Part shown: positions 7,901-16,184 of the stretch, piece by piece
Layout: the number at the start of each line of letters is the position of its first letter
How positions within the stretch are numbered: position 1 is the first letter of the stretch
Source of the DNA: an uncultured Isosphaeraceae bacterium
Lineage (GTDB): Bacteria; Planctomycetota; Planctomycetia; Isosphaerales; Isosphaeraceae
Direction of reading: 5' to 3'
DNA length: 35,856 nucleotides
Assembly (NCBI GenBank): GCA_937858365.1
Contig: CALLYK010000010.1
Location: 1 to 35,856, forward strand
Made by a program: the position numbers and the translations under genes
Notes under the pieces: generated by a model
The model's database searches: none
Seen by the model: only the letters and a program-made list of their open reading frames with translations
Told to the model about the DNA's origin: nothing

Positions 7901-8092
7901 TCAAAGCTGGCTGTTGATCAGCAAGAGGACCGCCATCGCGAGGAGCAACATGCCCAGGATGCTGCCCGAAAGACGGGCCGCGTGGGACCAAATACGGGGC
8001 CACGATTCATGACGCGACGCCGCATAGACCAGGCTGATCGCCACCACTAAGGGTGGCGCGAAGACATACGGGTTGATCGTGGCGAAAATCAT
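7901..8092 (-). CDS. 63-residue membrane protein
   Basis: A small protein with two hydrophobic helices, about residues 7-25 (YVFAPPLVVAISLVYAA) and 42-61 (GSILGMLLLAMAVLLLI), joined by a basic loop with HESWPRIWSHAAR. Its ATG lies inside the end of the DUF6677-like gene with an ATGA overlap (8089-8092), which supports it as a real coupled gene despite its size. No family was recognised. It is probably a partner of the upstream membrane protein. Confidence 0.65.
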   Translation of the reverse strand: MIFATINPYVFAPPLVVAISLVYAASRHESWPRIWSHAARLSGSILGMLLLAMAVLLLINSQL

Positions 8093-8649
8093 GACTTACC
8101 CTCGTCCAACTTTTCAGCCTTGAGGTCCGCTACCGCGCCGCCCCCATTCGCGCATTGGTCCTCTTCGGCTTGGGCCGGGCCTTCCAGGGCGTCGTAAATC
8201 GCCAAGATGTTCAAGAGGCCGGCCATCATCGTGTAGACCGACCCGATCTCCGGCAGCTTGGCCAACTTGGATGAAAGTGAGTTGAATGCGTCTTGTTGTT
8301 CCAGATTCAAGGGGACACTCATGAACCCACCCAGGATTGGCGGAATGTCGTAATAGTGCAGCGTCTCTTGGATCAGGGCGAGTAGGGCCGGAAGGCCGAC
8401 GAAGAACTGGCAAAGGTAGCTAAACCGGAAGTTCTCAGCGTCGCGCAGCGGGTTGATCCAGCGCCAAAGGACCACCTGCCAATCGCCCAGGACCATGCCC
8501 ACGAAGTAGAGGCCGAGGATGCAGACGGCGTAAAGCACCCCTTTGCCGGTCCTACCTTGATAGAAGTGGCCCAGGCCGGGGACCAACCAGGCGAGAAGTG
8601 CCGCGAGCCGGCGGTTTTTCAGGGGCACGGTGGCCTTCGTCGCGGTCAT
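8089..8649 (-). CDS. DUF6677-like membrane protein
   Basis: A 186-residue protein. After a basic N-terminus comes LAALLAWLVPGLGHFYQGRTGKG (residues 15-37), a pattern shared with TM2-like and DUF6677 proteins that are common in Planctomycetes. A hydrophobic helix follows at 38-58, and further hydrophobic stretches lie near 81-95 and 138-152. The C-terminal 30 residues are acidic and hydrophilic. The role is unknown; the family name is from memory and needs a profile search. It forms a two-gene unit with the 63-residue membrane protein and lies about 360 bases upstream of nfnA on the same strand. Confidence 0.7.
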   Translation of the reverse strand: MTATKATVPLKNRRLAALLAWLVPGLGHFYQGRTGKGVLYAVCILGLYFVGMVLGDWQVVLWRWINPLRDAENFRFSYLCQFFVGLPALLALIQETLHYYDIPPILGGFMSVPLNLEQQDAFNSLSSKLAKLPEIGSVYTMMAGLLNILAIYDALEGPAQAEEDQCANGGGAVADLKAEKLDEGKS

Positions 8650-8813
8650 CCCTCAACTCCCTCCACGGTGGGTGGGTCCTCAGGAGGGACCTGCCCGAAT
8701 GCGGCGTCGAGTCTATCAGTCCGCCAAGGTCCCTGCCAATGCCGCTCACCTACCGTCGGGGTCGATCAATAGGGGTAGGGCCATCGGTGAGTCGATCCTC
8801 GGGGCCGACCGCC

Positions 8814-10820
8814 TCACGGCTTGATTTCCCATTTCTCGCCGAAGAAGCCCGCCGCGGCGACCTGTCCCGGTCTCCGTGAGTCTGGGGGCGTCTTCAGGTC
8901 GATGACGGCCCAATCGGGCAATTTGGGGACCTGCCGGGCGTTGTTCAGGTAGTCGTAGTCTCGGAACGTAAAACCGCTGTTCAAGACCAGATATCGCGAT
9001 GGGTTCAACGGATTTGGGAAGACCATGATGACGGCGTGGTCGTTGGCGGAGAACTCGCGGCCGCCGACCCGAATCACATCGTCGCCCCACTGGATGGGCA
9101 GGTCCGCGGCGACCCTCTTGAGCAGGGCGTTGGTGCGTGGCGTCCCCCAGAGGACCAGGTTCATCTTGGAGATTTGCTCGTCGGTGAGCTTGGTGTCATC
9201 GACGACGCGGGCGTCGCCTCGGAACTGCCTGCGCCAGTGGTCCACGGCCCGGCCGAACTCGACCGCCGACCATTTCACCACGAGCTCGCGCGGGTCTTCC
9301 CCGGTGGGACGGACCATGACGAATGGGCCCATGAAGGCGTCGTCGATGGGGCCTTGAAGGTCGTGCCGCTTCCGAAGGCCCTCGGGGGACGGCCCGCGTT
9401 TCCAGGCGGACCCTTCCTTGTGCAACTCGAATCGGGCGGAGCGGTCCGAACCGACGAGAGGACCCTGTACCATCTGATTGTCGATCTCGACCTCGATGCC
9501 TCCTGGACCTTGCAGATTGGGCGTCCCAGGCGGGAAGTCGAAGGTCAGGGCCTCGACGTTTTTGGTCTTGACGGTGACCCGAGCGCCCATGTTGGGCATC
9601 GGGGAGACTTCGGCCACAACGCTCGCCTTCTCCCAGTGTTCGCCCAGGGCGTCGATTGTCACCCAGTGCATCTTGTTGTATTTCAAGGAGTGCGTGACGA
9701 GGACCACGCGCTTCGGGTCACGTGCGCGACCGATCGCCGCGAGGCGGTCCATCCGGCGGTCGATTTCCCGTTTCGAGTCGGGATGATAGGCGTGCTTGGT
9801 CTTGGGCCCGATGATGTGCGTCAATTCGACGCCCATGGACTTGAGGGCCTCCGCCATCACGTCGGCCGCTTGTTTCTGGTTGTCGAGCTCGCCGCTATAG
9901 GCGACCACCGGGAGGTTCAGGAGGTTCTCCGCGTGCTGGTCGCAGTCGTAGAGCCGCCAGAGCTTCTTCTCGAACCAGGTCGGTTCCAGCTTCTCGCGCT
10001 GGAAGACGTCGAGAAAGCGGGCCGTTTCCGAGAACCCGGCGCCGGGCGCGGCGGCGTACCAGCGGTCGGCGTGATGAGTGGCGAATTGCCAGCAAGCGGC
10101 CCCGCCCATCGAGAAACCGCGCACGCCCACGCGCTCGGTGTCGATCCGATACTGACGTTCGACCGCCTCCAGGGCCTCGAAGGTATCGACCTCTCCTGCG
10201 AACCGGTTGGCGTTGCAGTAGCGCCCATAAGGGTGCAAGACGATCGTGTCGGCCGGTGTAAACTGGCCCAGGTTCCGACGGCGATCGTCGAGGAAGTTGA
10301 CCTCGCTCAAGGTCTCGCCACGGCCGTGGAACCAGATGTCCAAGCGATACCGGGCCTTTCCCTCGGCGTCGAACGAGGGGGGCACCACGACGCCGTAAGG
10401 TTGCACGGAACCATCGATCCGAGAGAAGTAGCCGCGTGCCACAGGGCCAGTCTCTGTCGTCCAGGGGGCTTGGCCGACGCGCAGGTGCTCGGCGCGTTCC
10501 AACCCTTCCTTCAAAAGGGCCTTCGCCTTGTTCACGTCGCCGGGCGCGAAGAACTCGTTGTGGGCCAATGCCTCGCGAACCGCCTTGTGGAAGATGAGTA
10601 CGTCGGCGCGGAGGTCCTCGGGGCGGTCGCCGATGCGTTCGATCGCCTGTTCGAGCTTTTTCAGGTCGATCTCAAGGGTCTTGCGATCGTCGTCGGCCAC
10701 GGTTATCCCAGGCGGAGGCACGGGGCGTACCTGCGTGGGCACGTTGTCCTGAGGGCCGTCGGCCTTGGCTAGAAGGACCAAGCTGGACATGACGATCGAG
10801 CAAGCGGCGAGGCGGCGCAT
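8814..10820 (-). CDS. Secreted alpha/beta hydrolase (prolyl oligopeptidase/esterase-like)
   Basis: A 668-residue protein. Residues 1-21 form a signal peptide, followed by a helical segment (43-117) rich in charged residues. The hydrolase domain begins near 125. It shows the oxyanion segment DIWFHGRGE (161-169), the nucleophile elbow RGFSMGGAA with S237, and candidate acid D313 (YSGELDNQ) and His343 or H346 (GPKTKHAYHP). The C-terminal half (about 365-650) is beta-rich and typical of planctomycete secreted hydrolases. Substrate is unknown; a carbohydrate ester or peptide is possible. It is monocistronic-looking, with a hairpin in its 5' leader. Cytosolic prolyl oligopeptidase activity is unlikely because of the leader. 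Confidence 0.8.
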   Translation of the reverse strand: MRRLAACSIVMSSLVLLAKADGPQDNVPTQVRPVPPPGITVADDDRKTLEIDLKKLEQAIERIGDRPEDLRADVLIFHKAVREALAHNEFFAPGDVNKAKALLKEGLERAEHLRVGQAPWTTETGPVARGYFSRIDGSVQPYGVVVPPSFDAEGKARYRLDIWFHGRGETLSEVNFLDDRRRNLGQFTPADTIVLHPYGRYCNANRFAGEVDTFEALEAVERQYRIDTERVGVRGFSMGGAACWQFATHHADRWYAAAPGAGFSETARFLDVFQREKLEPTWFEKKLWRLYDCDQHAENLLNLPVVAYSGELDNQKQAADVMAEALKSMGVELTHIIGPKTKHAYHPDSKREIDRRMDRLAAIGRARDPKRVVLVTHSLKYNKMHWVTIDALGEHWEKASVVAEVSPMPNMGARVTVKTKNVEALTFDFPPGTPNLQGPGGIEVEIDNQMVQGPLVGSDRSARFELHKEGSAWKRGPSPEGLRKRHDLQGPIDDAFMGPFVMVRPTGEDPRELVVKWSAVEFGRAVDHWRRQFRGDARVVDDTKLTDEQISKMNLVLWGTPRTNALLKRVAADLPIQWGDDVIRVGGREFSANDHAVIMVFPNPLNPSRYLVLNSGFTFRDYDYLNNARQVPKLPDWAVIDLKTPPDSRRPGQVAAAGFFGEKWEIKP

Positions 10821-10841
10821 GGAGGGACGTCCCCGTGGAGA

Positions 10842-10875
10842 GCGGCCTTACGCCTAGCAAGGCCGCCTTTGTTTT
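10842..10875 (+). terminator. Terminator-like hairpin with T-tract on the plus strand, between two minus-strand genes
   Basis: A perfect 8-bp stem, 10842-10849 (GCGGCCTT) and 10859-10866, has a 9-nt loop and is followed on the plus strand by CTTTGTTTT. Both flanking genes are on the minus strand, where the same hairpin would sit in the leader of the hydrolase gene, 22-46 bases before its ATG. Confidence 0.45.
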
Positions 10876-10925
10876 ACGGTTTCGTCCGTACGGATGCCAG
10901 GGCCCGGACCGGACCTCGGCCCGGA

Positions 10926-11783
10926 TCAATGTGGCGTGGTGATCCAACGCACGCGCCTGACACCGTGGTCAAGGTCCCCGGCGGGCCGCTCGACCAGGTT
11001 GATGCCGTGGTCCGCATCCGTGTTTTGGGCCCTGAGGATCGCGTACTTGCCCGACACTTGCAGCCAGCGGACCAACAAGGCCCCTTCGACCCGCGCGACC
11101 ACAAGATGGCCGTCGAGGGCCTCCAAAGACTCGGCCTTTTCGTCGTAGGCCACGACCGCACCGTCGGCGACGATGGGGGACATCGCCTCCCCTTGCACCA
11201 CCAGATATCGGCAATCCCCGTGGGCGAGGAAACGGGCCTTCTCCTCCTCGGTGATGGGCCGCGACGAGGGAGGGGCCGAATCGTCGTGATGGTGGACCCC
11301 GTTTCCATCCACGCCGGACTTCCGTGGCGCGGTATTGAGTTGCCAAGGAGGCATGGCGGGCAGAGGTTCCACCGGTTGCCTTGGGGGCGAGGGTCTCGAC
11401 TCGAGCCGATCCAACGCTGCCTTGAGCAGGTCGCAGACAGCATGGTTGGTGTCAGCCGCCGAGATGGGGTTCGGGACCGGCCCAGGGAGCGGAGGCGGCA
11501 AGACGCCGTTCGCCTGACGGAAGGGCGCTCCCGTGCCCCGAAGGAGCCAGACGGGGTCCACGCGTGTCATTTCGATGAACTTGAGCGCGACCTCGGCCGG
11601 GACGGTCACGCCCGACTCGTAGTTGTACCAAGTGCGGACGGGGAGGCCCAAGCGGCGGGCCATCTCCGGACCGCCCCGCTCCCCGAACAGGTGAGTGCGG
11701 ACTTCCTTGAGCCGTTCGGCGAGACTCGACTTCAAACGCACCGACTCAGGTTGGGTCTTGCGCCGGGCCATCGCGTCCCTCAT
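10926..11783 (-). CDS. CI/LexA-like repressor: HTH plus degenerate S24 domain
   Basis: A 285-residue protein (281 if started at Met5, position 11771, which has GAGGGA upstream). Residues 21-85 form an XRE/CI-type helix-turn-helix with PEMARRLGLPVRTWYNYESG and VDPVWLLRGTGAPF. A Pro- and His-rich linker follows (95-175). Residues 190-282 match the S24/LexA C-terminal domain: YLVVQGEAMSPIVADGAVVAYD and LDGHLVVARVEGALLVRWL. In this family the serine of G(D/E)SM and the lysine of VKR form the self-cleavage dyad. Here they are A200 and R239, so it should bind DNA and dimerise but not autocleave. No phage genes adjoin it. Target genes are unknown. Confidence 0.82.
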   Translation of the reverse strand: MRDAMARRKTQPESVRLKSSLAERLKEVRTHLFGERGGPEMARRLGLPVRTWYNYESGVTVPAEVALKFIEMTRVDPVWLLRGTGAPFRQANGVLPPPLPGPVPNPISAADTNHAVCDLLKAALDRLESRPSPPRQPVEPLPAMPPWQLNTAPRKSGVDGNGVHHHDDSAPPSSRPITEEEKARFLAHGDCRYLVVQGEAMSPIVADGAVVAYDEKAESLEALDGHLVVARVEGALLVRWLQVSGKYAILRAQNTDADHGINLVERPAGDLDHGVRRVRWITTPH

Positions 11784-12055
11784 CTCGTCCCACGCCTAAG
11801 CTGGCGATGGGTTTGGTCCTTAAAGGGTCGGGATCGGGAAACAAAACGTCGCTACATTCCTTCTATAGCCGCCGCGACCCCACGTCAATCCTCGGCTGGG
11901 GCCCTTGTTGAAATCCACGCACGAATGTTGAAAAACGAAGCGCCGAGGGACCACGGCGAGCCTGAGCGGCGTGGCGAATTCAGGCAGAATAGCAAAAATA
12001 GCGGGTCATGCGAAGGCCCTCCCGTCCTGTCTGTGGAGGGCATGGTTGGACGACT

Positions 12056-12700
12056 TCACGATTTCTTCTTTTCGGTATCGTCGTCGATATCGAGTTCCAG
12101 GAGGAAGTCGGCGACGTCATCGTCCCCGAATTCGATGGTGGGGGCCGAGCCGTCGGAGGCTGGGTCCGTCGCCCCCTTGGCGGGGGCGGGTTTCGCGGGT
12201 GCGGGTTTGGCGGTCGACGGCTTCGCGGGCGAAGGTGCTTTCTGGGGAGCGACGGGGGTGTGTTGAATGGTGGCCTCGCCGGGGGCGGCCACGTCATCAA
12301 TCTCAACCTGGATGAGGTCGTCCCCTTCGATCGGGATCGCCCCGAGATCGTCCACGGGCACGACCGTGTCGCCCGGCTTCTTGGCCGTGGAGGCCGGTGG
12401 GGCGGTCTCGAGCTTCTCGACGCGAAACTCGATCGGGCCGATGTTCACGACGTCGTTATTGTCAAGCACGCGCTGGCCGTTGATCCGTTTGCCGTTGACC
12501 ATGGTGCCGTTGGAACTGCCCAGGTCCTTGACGATCAGGTAGCCCTTTTGCTCGAAAAACTGGCAATGGCGCCGGGACACCTGGGAGGACGAAATGCGCA
12601 ACTGACAATCTTCTTGGCGTCCAGCGACGGTAACGGCGTCCTTCAGAGGGATCGCCTGGGCGGCGCTGCGACCTCGGACGACGATGAGCCGGTAGTTCAT
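12056..12700 (-). CDS. FHA-domain protein with Pro/Ala/Lys linker and acidic tail
   Basis: A 214-residue protein starting MNYRLIVVRGRSAAQAIPL. The frame is open much further upstream, but that part is antisense to glgB and is discarded. Residues 5-95 are a forkhead-associated domain with its conserved positions: GR at 27-28, SSSQVSRRHC at 37-46, DLGSSNGTMVNGKRI at 59-73. Such domains bind phosphothreonine peptides. The rest is a disordered linker of AKPAPAKPAPAK type followed by an acidic segment ending DDDTEKKKS. It is likely a target-recruiting adaptor for Ser/Thr kinases. The nearest kinase in the window is at 17340-21035, but no link is shown. It is divergent from glgB. Confidence 0.85.
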   Translation of the reverse strand: MNYRLIVVRGRSAAQAIPLKDAVTVAGRQEDCQLRISSSQVSRRHCQFFEQKGYLIVKDLGSSNGTMVNGKRINGQRVLDNNDVVNIGPIEFRVEKLETAPPASTAKKPGDTVVPVDDLGAIPIEGDDLIQVEIDDVAAPGEATIQHTPVAPQKAPSPAKPSTAKPAPAKPAPAKGATDPASDGSAPTIEFGDDDVADFLLELDIDDDTEKKKS

Positions 12701-12934
12701 CGGGAAGGGCCCCGGGGCGACTTGGAGAGCTTGCGATGGAAGGGGCGAGATCAAACGAATTACGCCCAGAGTACCACGCCACCATGGGAATCGCAAATCC
12801 CAGGCGACACAGGAAGGTCCACTTAGGTCGTGGGACTTGCTTGCGGTTGCGGGAGCGCCCGGCGTGCGGTAGTTTGTGCGCATGCGGGCCCGTCGCCGTT
12901 TGGGCCCATCCGACCTCGTGAGTCTCCCGCCCCC

Positions 12935-15190
12935 ATGGCCGCCACGCTCGCCAAACCCACGACCCGGTCCGTCTCCCCCAACGACGTCGACCTCGTCGTC
13001 CACGCGACCCACTGGGACCCCTTCCAGGTCCTGGGTCCCCACGAGTTTCAGGCCGACTGCCAACGCGGCCGAGCCATTCGCGCCTTCTTGCCCGAGGCCG
13101 CGCAGGCCTGGGTCCTCGACCTCTCGCAAGGTGAGCCGGGCCGCCGTTGCCCCATGACCAGGCTCCATCCCGACGGCTTCTTTGAGGCCCTTTTCCTCGA
13201 CCGGCGCGAGGCGTTTCCCTACCGCATCCTCACCGAAGACCATCGCGGACACTCCTGGCAACGGGTCGACCCCTACCAGTTCGGCCGGGTCCTCACCGAC
13301 TTTGACCTGCACCTCCTCAGCGAGGGGACGCATTATCAAAACTATAAGAAACTGGGCGCCCACGTGATCACGCATCAGGGGTTCCGAGGCGTCCATTTCG
13401 CCGTCTGGGCCCCCAACGCCCAGCGCGTGAGCGTGGTCGGCAATTTCAATCACTGGGACGGCCGTCGCCACCCGATGCGCAACTGCGGTCAGGGCGGCCT
13501 CTGGGAACTCTTCGTTCCCGACCTCGTTGAGGGAGAGGTTTACAAGTTTGAGATCAAGAGCCGCTATCACGGCTACATGGTCGAAAAGGCCGACCCGTAC
13601 GCCTTCCGCTCGGAATACCGCCCCCGCACCGCCTCGGTCGTCTGCGACATCACCAACTTCGATTGGCACGACCAGGATTGGATGGCCAAACGCGAAAAGG
13701 CCCAAGGGCTCGACGCCCCCGTTTCGATTTACGAAGTCCACCTCGGCTCGTGGAAGCGCCAGGTCGAACACGGTCAGGGGTTCCTGACCTACCGCGAACT
13801 GGCCGACCAACTCGTTGAGTACCTCGACGGCCTGGGCTTCACCCACATCGAGCTCCTGCCGATCACCGAGCACCCGTTCGACGGCTCTTGGGGCTATCAA
13901 ACGACCGGTTACTTCTCACCCTCGTCCCGCTTCGGCTCACCCGAGGACTTCGCCCACTTCGTGGACAGGCTCCACGTGGCCGGCTACGGAGTCATCCTCG
14001 ACTGGGTGCCCGCCCACTTCCCCTCCGACGAGTTCGGCCTCGTCTATTTCGACGGCACACACTTGTATGAACACTCAGACCCGCGCTTAGGAGAACATCG
14101 CGACTGGGGCACTAAGATCTTCAACTACGGCCGCGCGGAGGTCCGCAACTTCCTCCTCGGCTCGGCCCTCTTTTGGTTGGAACGTTACCACATCGACGGC
14201 CTGCGCGTGGACGCCGTCGCGTCGATGCTTTACCTCGACTATTCGCGCCAAGCCGGCGAATGGCTGCCCAACATCTACGGCGGCAACGAAAACCTGGAGG
14301 CGATCGACTTCCTCAAGCGCCTCAACGAGCTCTGCCACCATTATCATCCCGGCGTCCTGACGATCGCCGAGGAATCGACAAGTTGGTCCGGCGTCTCCCG
14401 CCCGACCTACCTCGGCGGCCTGGGTTTCAGCCTGAAGTGGAACATGGGCTGGATGAACGATACACTCGTGTACGCGACACGCGACCCGATCCATCGCAAA
14501 TATCACCACGGGATGCTCACATTCAGCCTCATTTACGCGTTCACTGAGAACTTCCTTTTGCCGCTTTCCCACGATGAGGTCGTCCACGGCAAAGGGTCGA
14601 TGCTCGATAAGATGCCGGGGGACCTCTGGCAGAAATTCGCGAACTTACGCGCCTTGTACGGCTACATGTGGGCGCATCCCGGTAAGAAACTCTTGTTCAT
14701 GGGATGCGAGATCGCCCAATGGCGCGAATGGTGCCACGACGAGAGCCTGGATTGGCACCTGCTTCAATGGGACAGCCACGCGGGCGTCCAGCGCCTCATG
14801 GGCGACCTGAACCGGCTCTATAAGAACGAGCCGTCGCTGCACCAAGTCGATTTCGATTGGCAGGGGTTCGAGTGGCTGGAACTCCACGACTGGGAAAACA
14901 GCGTGCTCGCCTTCATGCGCCGGGGGCGAAAACCGGACGACATCATGGTCGTCGTCTGCAACTTCACGCCCGTGCCACGAGAAGGCTACCGGATCGGCGT
15001 GCCACTTGGCGGCGTCTATCGCGAGGTCCTCAACACCGACTCATCGTTCTACGGCGGGTCGAACGTGGGGAACGCGGGAGAGGTGCGGACCTACGACGAG
15101 CCCTACGCCGGCCGGCCCCACCATCTCTCATTGCGCCTGCCTCCGCTGGGCGTGATCTATCTCAAGCCGGACCCCGTCCCGGCGAAGTGA
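12935..15190 (+). CDS. glgB: 1,4-alpha-glucan branching enzyme
   Basis: A 751-residue GH13 enzyme that introduces alpha-1,6 branches into glycogen. I start at the ATG at 12935 ([15 protein letters not shown]); the frame extends 35 codons upstream without homology. An N-terminal CBM48-like region (about 35-235) contains [21 protein letters not shown]. The catalytic barrel shows nucleophile D426 ([10 protein letters not shown]), acid/base E479 (TIAEES) and D547 ([12 protein letters not shown]). Their spacing, 53 and 68 residues, equals that of E. coli GlgB (405, 458, 526). The C-terminal all-beta domain ends GVIYLKPDP. No other glycogen gene is adjacent. It is followed by a strong intrinsic terminator. 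Confidence 0.96.
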   Translation: MAATLAKPTTRSVSPNDVDLVVHATHWDPFQVLGPHEFQADCQRGRAIRAFLPEAAQAWVLDLSQGEPGRRCPMTRLHPDGFFEALFLDRREAFPYRILTEDHRGHSWQRVDPYQFGRVLTDFDLHLLSEGTHYQNYKKLGAHVITHQGFRGVHFAVWAPNAQRVSVVGNFNHWDGRRHPMRNCGQGGLWELFVPDLVEGEVYKFEIKSRYHGYMVEKADPYAFRSEYRPRTASVVCDITNFDWHDQDWMAKREKAQGLDAPVSIYEVHLGSWKRQVEHGQGFLTYRELADQLVEYLDGLGFTHIELLPITEHPFDGSWGYQTTGYFSPSSRFGSPEDFAHFVDRLHVAGYGVILDWVPAHFPSDEFGLVYFDGTHLYEHSDPRLGEHRDWGTKIFNYGRAEVRNFLLGSALFWLERYHIDGLRVDAVASMLYLDYSRQAGEWLPNIYGGNENLEAIDFLKRLNELCHHYHPGVLTIAEESTSWSGVSRPTYLGGLGFSLKWNMGWMNDTLVYATRDPIHRKYHHGMLTFSLIYAFTENFLLPLSHDEVVHGKGSMLDKMPGDLWQKFANLRALYGYMWAHPGKKLLFMGCEIAQWREWCHDESLDWHLLQWDSHAGVQRLMGDLNRLYKNEPSLHQVDFDWQGFEWLELHDWENSVLAFMRRGRKPDDIMVVVCNFTPVPREGYRIGVPLGGVYREVLNTDSSFYGGSNVGNAGEVRTYDEPYAGRPHHLSLRLPPLGVIYLKPDPVPAK

Positions 15191-15215
15191 CACGCTCGGA
15201 AGTCCAATCCGACGG

Positions 15216-15256
15216 GGGCGGCGTTGTCGGGAAGTCCCCGGGCCGCCCTTTTTTTT
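15216..15256 (+). terminator. Intrinsic terminator of glgB
   Basis: The stem GGGCGGC (15216-15222) pairs with GCCGCCC (15242-15248). An inner CGGG/CCCG hairpin sits in the loop, and eight T follow at 15249-15256. It starts 26 bases after the glgB stop. Confidence 0.85.
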
Positions 15257-15404
15257 GTAAGGCCCCTTGGGCATTGATGAGTCCCGAGAGTGTACCGGTG
15301 GCCCCACCAGTTTCTGAAATAAACCTCAAAGTGAAGCGAATGGTCCCTGAAGGGCGACGGGCCGAGGGGCCCCCCAGCGCCCGGCCCGCGAGGCCGGAAA
15401 CACC

Positions 15405-16184
15405 ATGATCATCGTTTCGGGTGTGACGCATCACTATGGAGTGCGGCCCGTCCTGCTTGAGATCGACCTGACCATTGAGGTGGGCGAGCTTGTCGTGGTC
15501 GTTGGACCCAACGGGATGGGGAAGACGACCCTGCTGGGCGTTCTCTCGGGGGCCTTGTCCCCTTATCGCGGCAGCGTGAGCATCGGCGGCCTGGTCCGCC
15601 GTCGCTCCATCGCCGAGGAGTTGGAAATCCGACGCAAGGCCGTTTACTTGCCCGACAAGTGCTGGCTCCCCGGCCAACTCACGGGCCGCGAGTTCCTCCT
15701 GGGCGTCGGCCGGCTCTATGACATCGAGCACGAACGCCTCATGGACCATGCCGAGCGTCTGCTTCAACTCTTCGAACTCACCGAGAACGCCGACTCGCCC
15801 ATTCGCGGTTATTCGAGCGGCCAGCAGAAGAAGATCGCGCTTTGCTCGGCCCTCGTGACCGAGGCCCCCGTCTTCCTCCTCGACGAGCCCTTTTCGGGGG
15901 GCCTCGACCCAGCCGGTATCCTCGCGCTCCGTAGGGTCTTGCGCCATCTCGTGAAATCGCGGCGCGCGACGATCGTTCTCACGTCACCCGTACCCGAATT
16001 GGTCGAGGAAGTGGCCGATCGCGTCTTGCTTTTGCGTGAAGGCCGAGTCCTGGCGTTCGACACGCCCGAAGGCCTGCGCCGAAGCACGGGATGTCATGGC
16101 TCGCTTGCGCAAGTCTTGGAACGGCTCATCTATCCTGAGATGAGACAACATCTGGATGACTACTTGCGGGACTACGCGACATGA
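15405..16184 (+). CDS. ABC transporter ATP-binding protein lacking the switch histidine
   Basis: A 259-residue ATPase of the ABC-2 exporter type (CcmA/NatA-like). Walker A GPNGMGKT is at 34-41, the signature YSSGQQKK at 136-143, Walker B VFLLDEP at 156-162 and the D-loop GGLDP at 165-169. The Q-loop position reads YLPDK (D84), a change seen in some relatives. The H-loop, normally (S/T)H before the next helix, reads TSPVPELVEEV, so P195 replaces the switch histidine. The final 40 residues extend past the usual end. It is coupled by ATGA to a membrane protein that should be its permease. The cargo is unknown, and reduced or regulated ATPase activity is possible. Confidence 0.85.
   Translation: MIIVSGVTHHYGVRPVLLEIDLTIEVGELVVVVGPNGMGKTTLLGVLSGALSPYRGSVSIGGLVRRRSIAEELEIRRKAVYLPDKCWLPGQLTGREFLLGVGRLYDIEHERLMDHAERLLQLFELTENADSPIRGYSSGQQKKIALCSALVTEAPVFLLDEPFSGGLDPAGILALRRVLRHLVKSRRATIVLTSPVPELVEEVADRVLLLREGRVLAFDTPEGLRRSTGCHGSLAQVLERLIYPEMRQHLDDYLRDYAT

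Noticed and set aside
9036-10772. 578-residue plus-strand frame opposite the secreted hydrolase
   Set aside because: It is a high-GC antisense shadow; the minus strand carries a signal peptide and a GFSMGG nucleophile elbow.
10926-11783. Prophage remnant around the CI-like repressor
   Set aside because: No integrase, structural or lysis genes or attachment repeats flank it; neighbours are ordinary chromosomal genes.
12701-13900. Upstream extension of the FHA frame, 400 residues
   Set aside because: It is antisense to glgB, which has full family motifs, and FHA homology begins only at 12700.
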